Assembly: GCF_002813245.1 (NCBI RefSeq) | Contig: NZ_PHUF01000003.1 | Location: forward strand, 1-64,000 | Reading direction: 5' to 3' | Length of the DNA stretch: 64,000 bases | Source of the DNA: Novosphingobium kunmingense | Lineage (GTDB): Bacteria > Pseudomonadota > Alphaproteobacteria > Sphingomonadales > Sphingomonadaceae | Shown: in pieces, positions 63,112 through 64,000 of the stretch | Position numbering within the stretch: position 1 is the first letter of the stretch | Layout of the letters: every line of letters begins with the position of its first letter | The notes under the pieces: generated by a model | Database searches by the model: none | The model's input: only the letters and a program-made list of their open reading frames with translations | Told to the model about the DNA's origin: nothing | Program-made: the position numbers and the translations under genes

Positions 63112-63123
63112 TACACTAGTGTA
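63112..63123. promoter_or_regulatory. Perfect 12-bp palindrome between CYTH-CHAD and TonB receptor genes
   Basis: TACACTAGTGTA is a perfect palindrome, extending imperfectly to 16 bases (TCTACACTAGTGTAAA), in the 206-base divergent gap. It is 47 bases from the CYTH-CHAD start and 149 from the TonB start. It resembles TetR- or BlaI/CopY-type operators, but the regulator is unknown. Confidence 0.5.
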
Positions 63124-63271
63124 AAAAAGGGGGTCCGTCACCGTCATCAATTTGCATGACCAAGGTCGGCATTCCGCCGCAGAACTGCAACGGATCGGTC
63201 GCCGAAATCGCATCATGCCGTAACATCGCCCGCATAGCGGTGCCCCCCGAAATCACCACACGGGGGCTACC

Positions 63272-64000
63272 ATGAAACGCTTCACTGCCATTCTGCTTAC
63301 CAGCGCCGCATTGTATCCGGGCATCGCCCTCGCCGAGACCGAGACCGCCACGGCCGTCGATGCGGCAGCAGACGCCGAGACCGCAGGCGAAACCGAAATC
63401 GTCGTCTTCGGCCGCGGCCAGTCGCGCCAGACCCAGGAAATCAAGGCCGCCGAAATCGCGCAGCTGACCCCGGGCAGCAGCCCGATCCGGGCCATCGAGA
63501 AGCTGCCCAGCGTCAACGTCCAGTCCGCCGACCCGTTTGGTGCCTACGAATGGTCCACGCGCGTGACGATTCGCGGCTTCAACCAGAACCAGCTCGGCTT
63601 CACGCTCGATGGCATCCCGCTGGGCGACATGACCTATGGCAACCACAACGGCCTGCACATCAGCCGCGCCGTATCGGGCGACAACATCGGCCGGACCGTG
63701 GTTTCGCAAGGGTCGGGCTCGATCACCGCGCAGTCGACCAGCAACCTTGGCGGCACGCTCGAGTTCTTCACCGTCGACCCCGCCGACGTTCTCGGCGTGA
63801 GCGCTTCGGCAACCTACGGTTCGTCCGAGACGATGCGCGGCTTTGTCCGCCTGGCGGCCGGCAGCGAGGACGGCGCCCGCGGGTTCGTATCGGCGCAGTA
63901 CGGCAAAGCCGACAAGTGGAAGGGCGAAGGCGAGCAGCGGCAGTGGATGGTCAGCGCCAAGGGCGTCGTGCCGCTCGGGGCAGCCACGCTCGATGCCTAC
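63272..64000 (+). CDS. TonB-dependent receptor, 5' part, runs off window
   Basis: The first 243 codons of an outer-membrane receptor. The signal peptide ends ALAETET. A TonB-box-like ETEIVVFG and plug motifs follow (IKAAEIAQLTPGSSPIRAIEKLPSVNVQSADPFG; RVTIRGFNQNQLGFTLDGIPLGDM; STSNLGGTLEF). GGGGGCTACC precedes ATG 63272. The barrel lies beyond the window. Adjacent copper genes hint at metal or cofactor uptake, but substrate cannot be inferred. Confidence 0.88.
   Translation, partial: MKRFTAILLTSAALYPGIALAETETATAVDAAADAETAGETEIVVFGRGQSRQTQEIKAAEIAQLTPGSSPIRAIEKLPSVNVQSADPFGAYEWSTRVTIRGFNQNQLGFTLDGIPLGDMTYGNHNGLHISRAVSGDNIGRTVVSQGSGSITAQSTSNLGGTLEFFTVDPADVLGVSASATYGSSETMRGFVRLAAGSEDGARGFVSAQYGKADKWKGEGEQRQWMVSAKGVVPLGAATLDAY

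Overview
The window is GC-rich, densely coded DNA from a Gram-negative alphaproteobacterium. TonB receptors, a sphingomonad-style gene repertoire and heavy GTG/TTG start use suggest a Sphingomonadales member, Novosphingobium or Sphingomonas-like (inference; no search was possible). No rRNA, tRNA, CRISPR array, insertion sequence or phage gene was seen. Both ends cut genes: an RTX metalloprotease on the left and a TonB receptor on the right.

Region 1 (1-14.3 kb) is surface polysaccharide. A partial serralysin-type protease and an FkbM methyltransferase lie beside a group-2 (ABC-dependent) capsule locus: single-module KpsC, a polysaccharide-export lipoprotein, two glycosyltransferases, KpsT, KpsE, KpsM, KpsS, and the Kdo supply genes kdsA, kpsF and kdsB. 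kpsT stands alone on the opposite strand from kpsM.

Region 2 (14.3-17.8 kb) holds a beta-barrel protein, a COG4705 membrane protein, a membrane-anchored LuxR-type regulator and a malic enzyme.

Region 3 (17.8-42.8 kb) is the most unusual part. A TctD/TctE-like two-component system is translationally coupled to a solute-binding lipoprotein. Around it lie DctA, a porin, malic enzyme, a CitMHS citrate carrier, a TonB-dependent receptor, then ten consecutive PstS-like periplasmic binding proteins (eleven domains, 28443-41511) with no ABC permease or ATPase, and finally a convergent YncE-like beta-propeller. I found a recurring operator, YGACAG-N5-YGACAG. It lies in the same orientation upstream of the porin, dctA, the 186-aa periplasmic gene, CitMHS and yncE, and in degenerate form upstream of the RND adaptor. 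Each copy is followed exactly 10 nt later by a -10-like hexamer, although two or three of those hexamers are weak. This suggests one regulon combining organic-acid uptake and use with TonB-dependent capture of a ligand handled by the PstS-like proteins.

Region 4 (42.8-53.1 kb) carries an RND efflux adaptor and pump, a MacB/DevC-type ABC exporter with its own HlyD adaptor, and a beta-CASP metallo-beta-lactamase nuclease.

Region 5 (53.2-61.5 kb) is copper and heavy-metal resistance: CopA oxidase and CopB downstream of a CnrY/CnrX/CnrH-like anti-sigma, sensor and ECF sigma module, two PepSY membrane proteins, and a Cu-type P1B ATPase. Region 6 holds a CYTH-CHAD protein and the start of a second TonB receptor.
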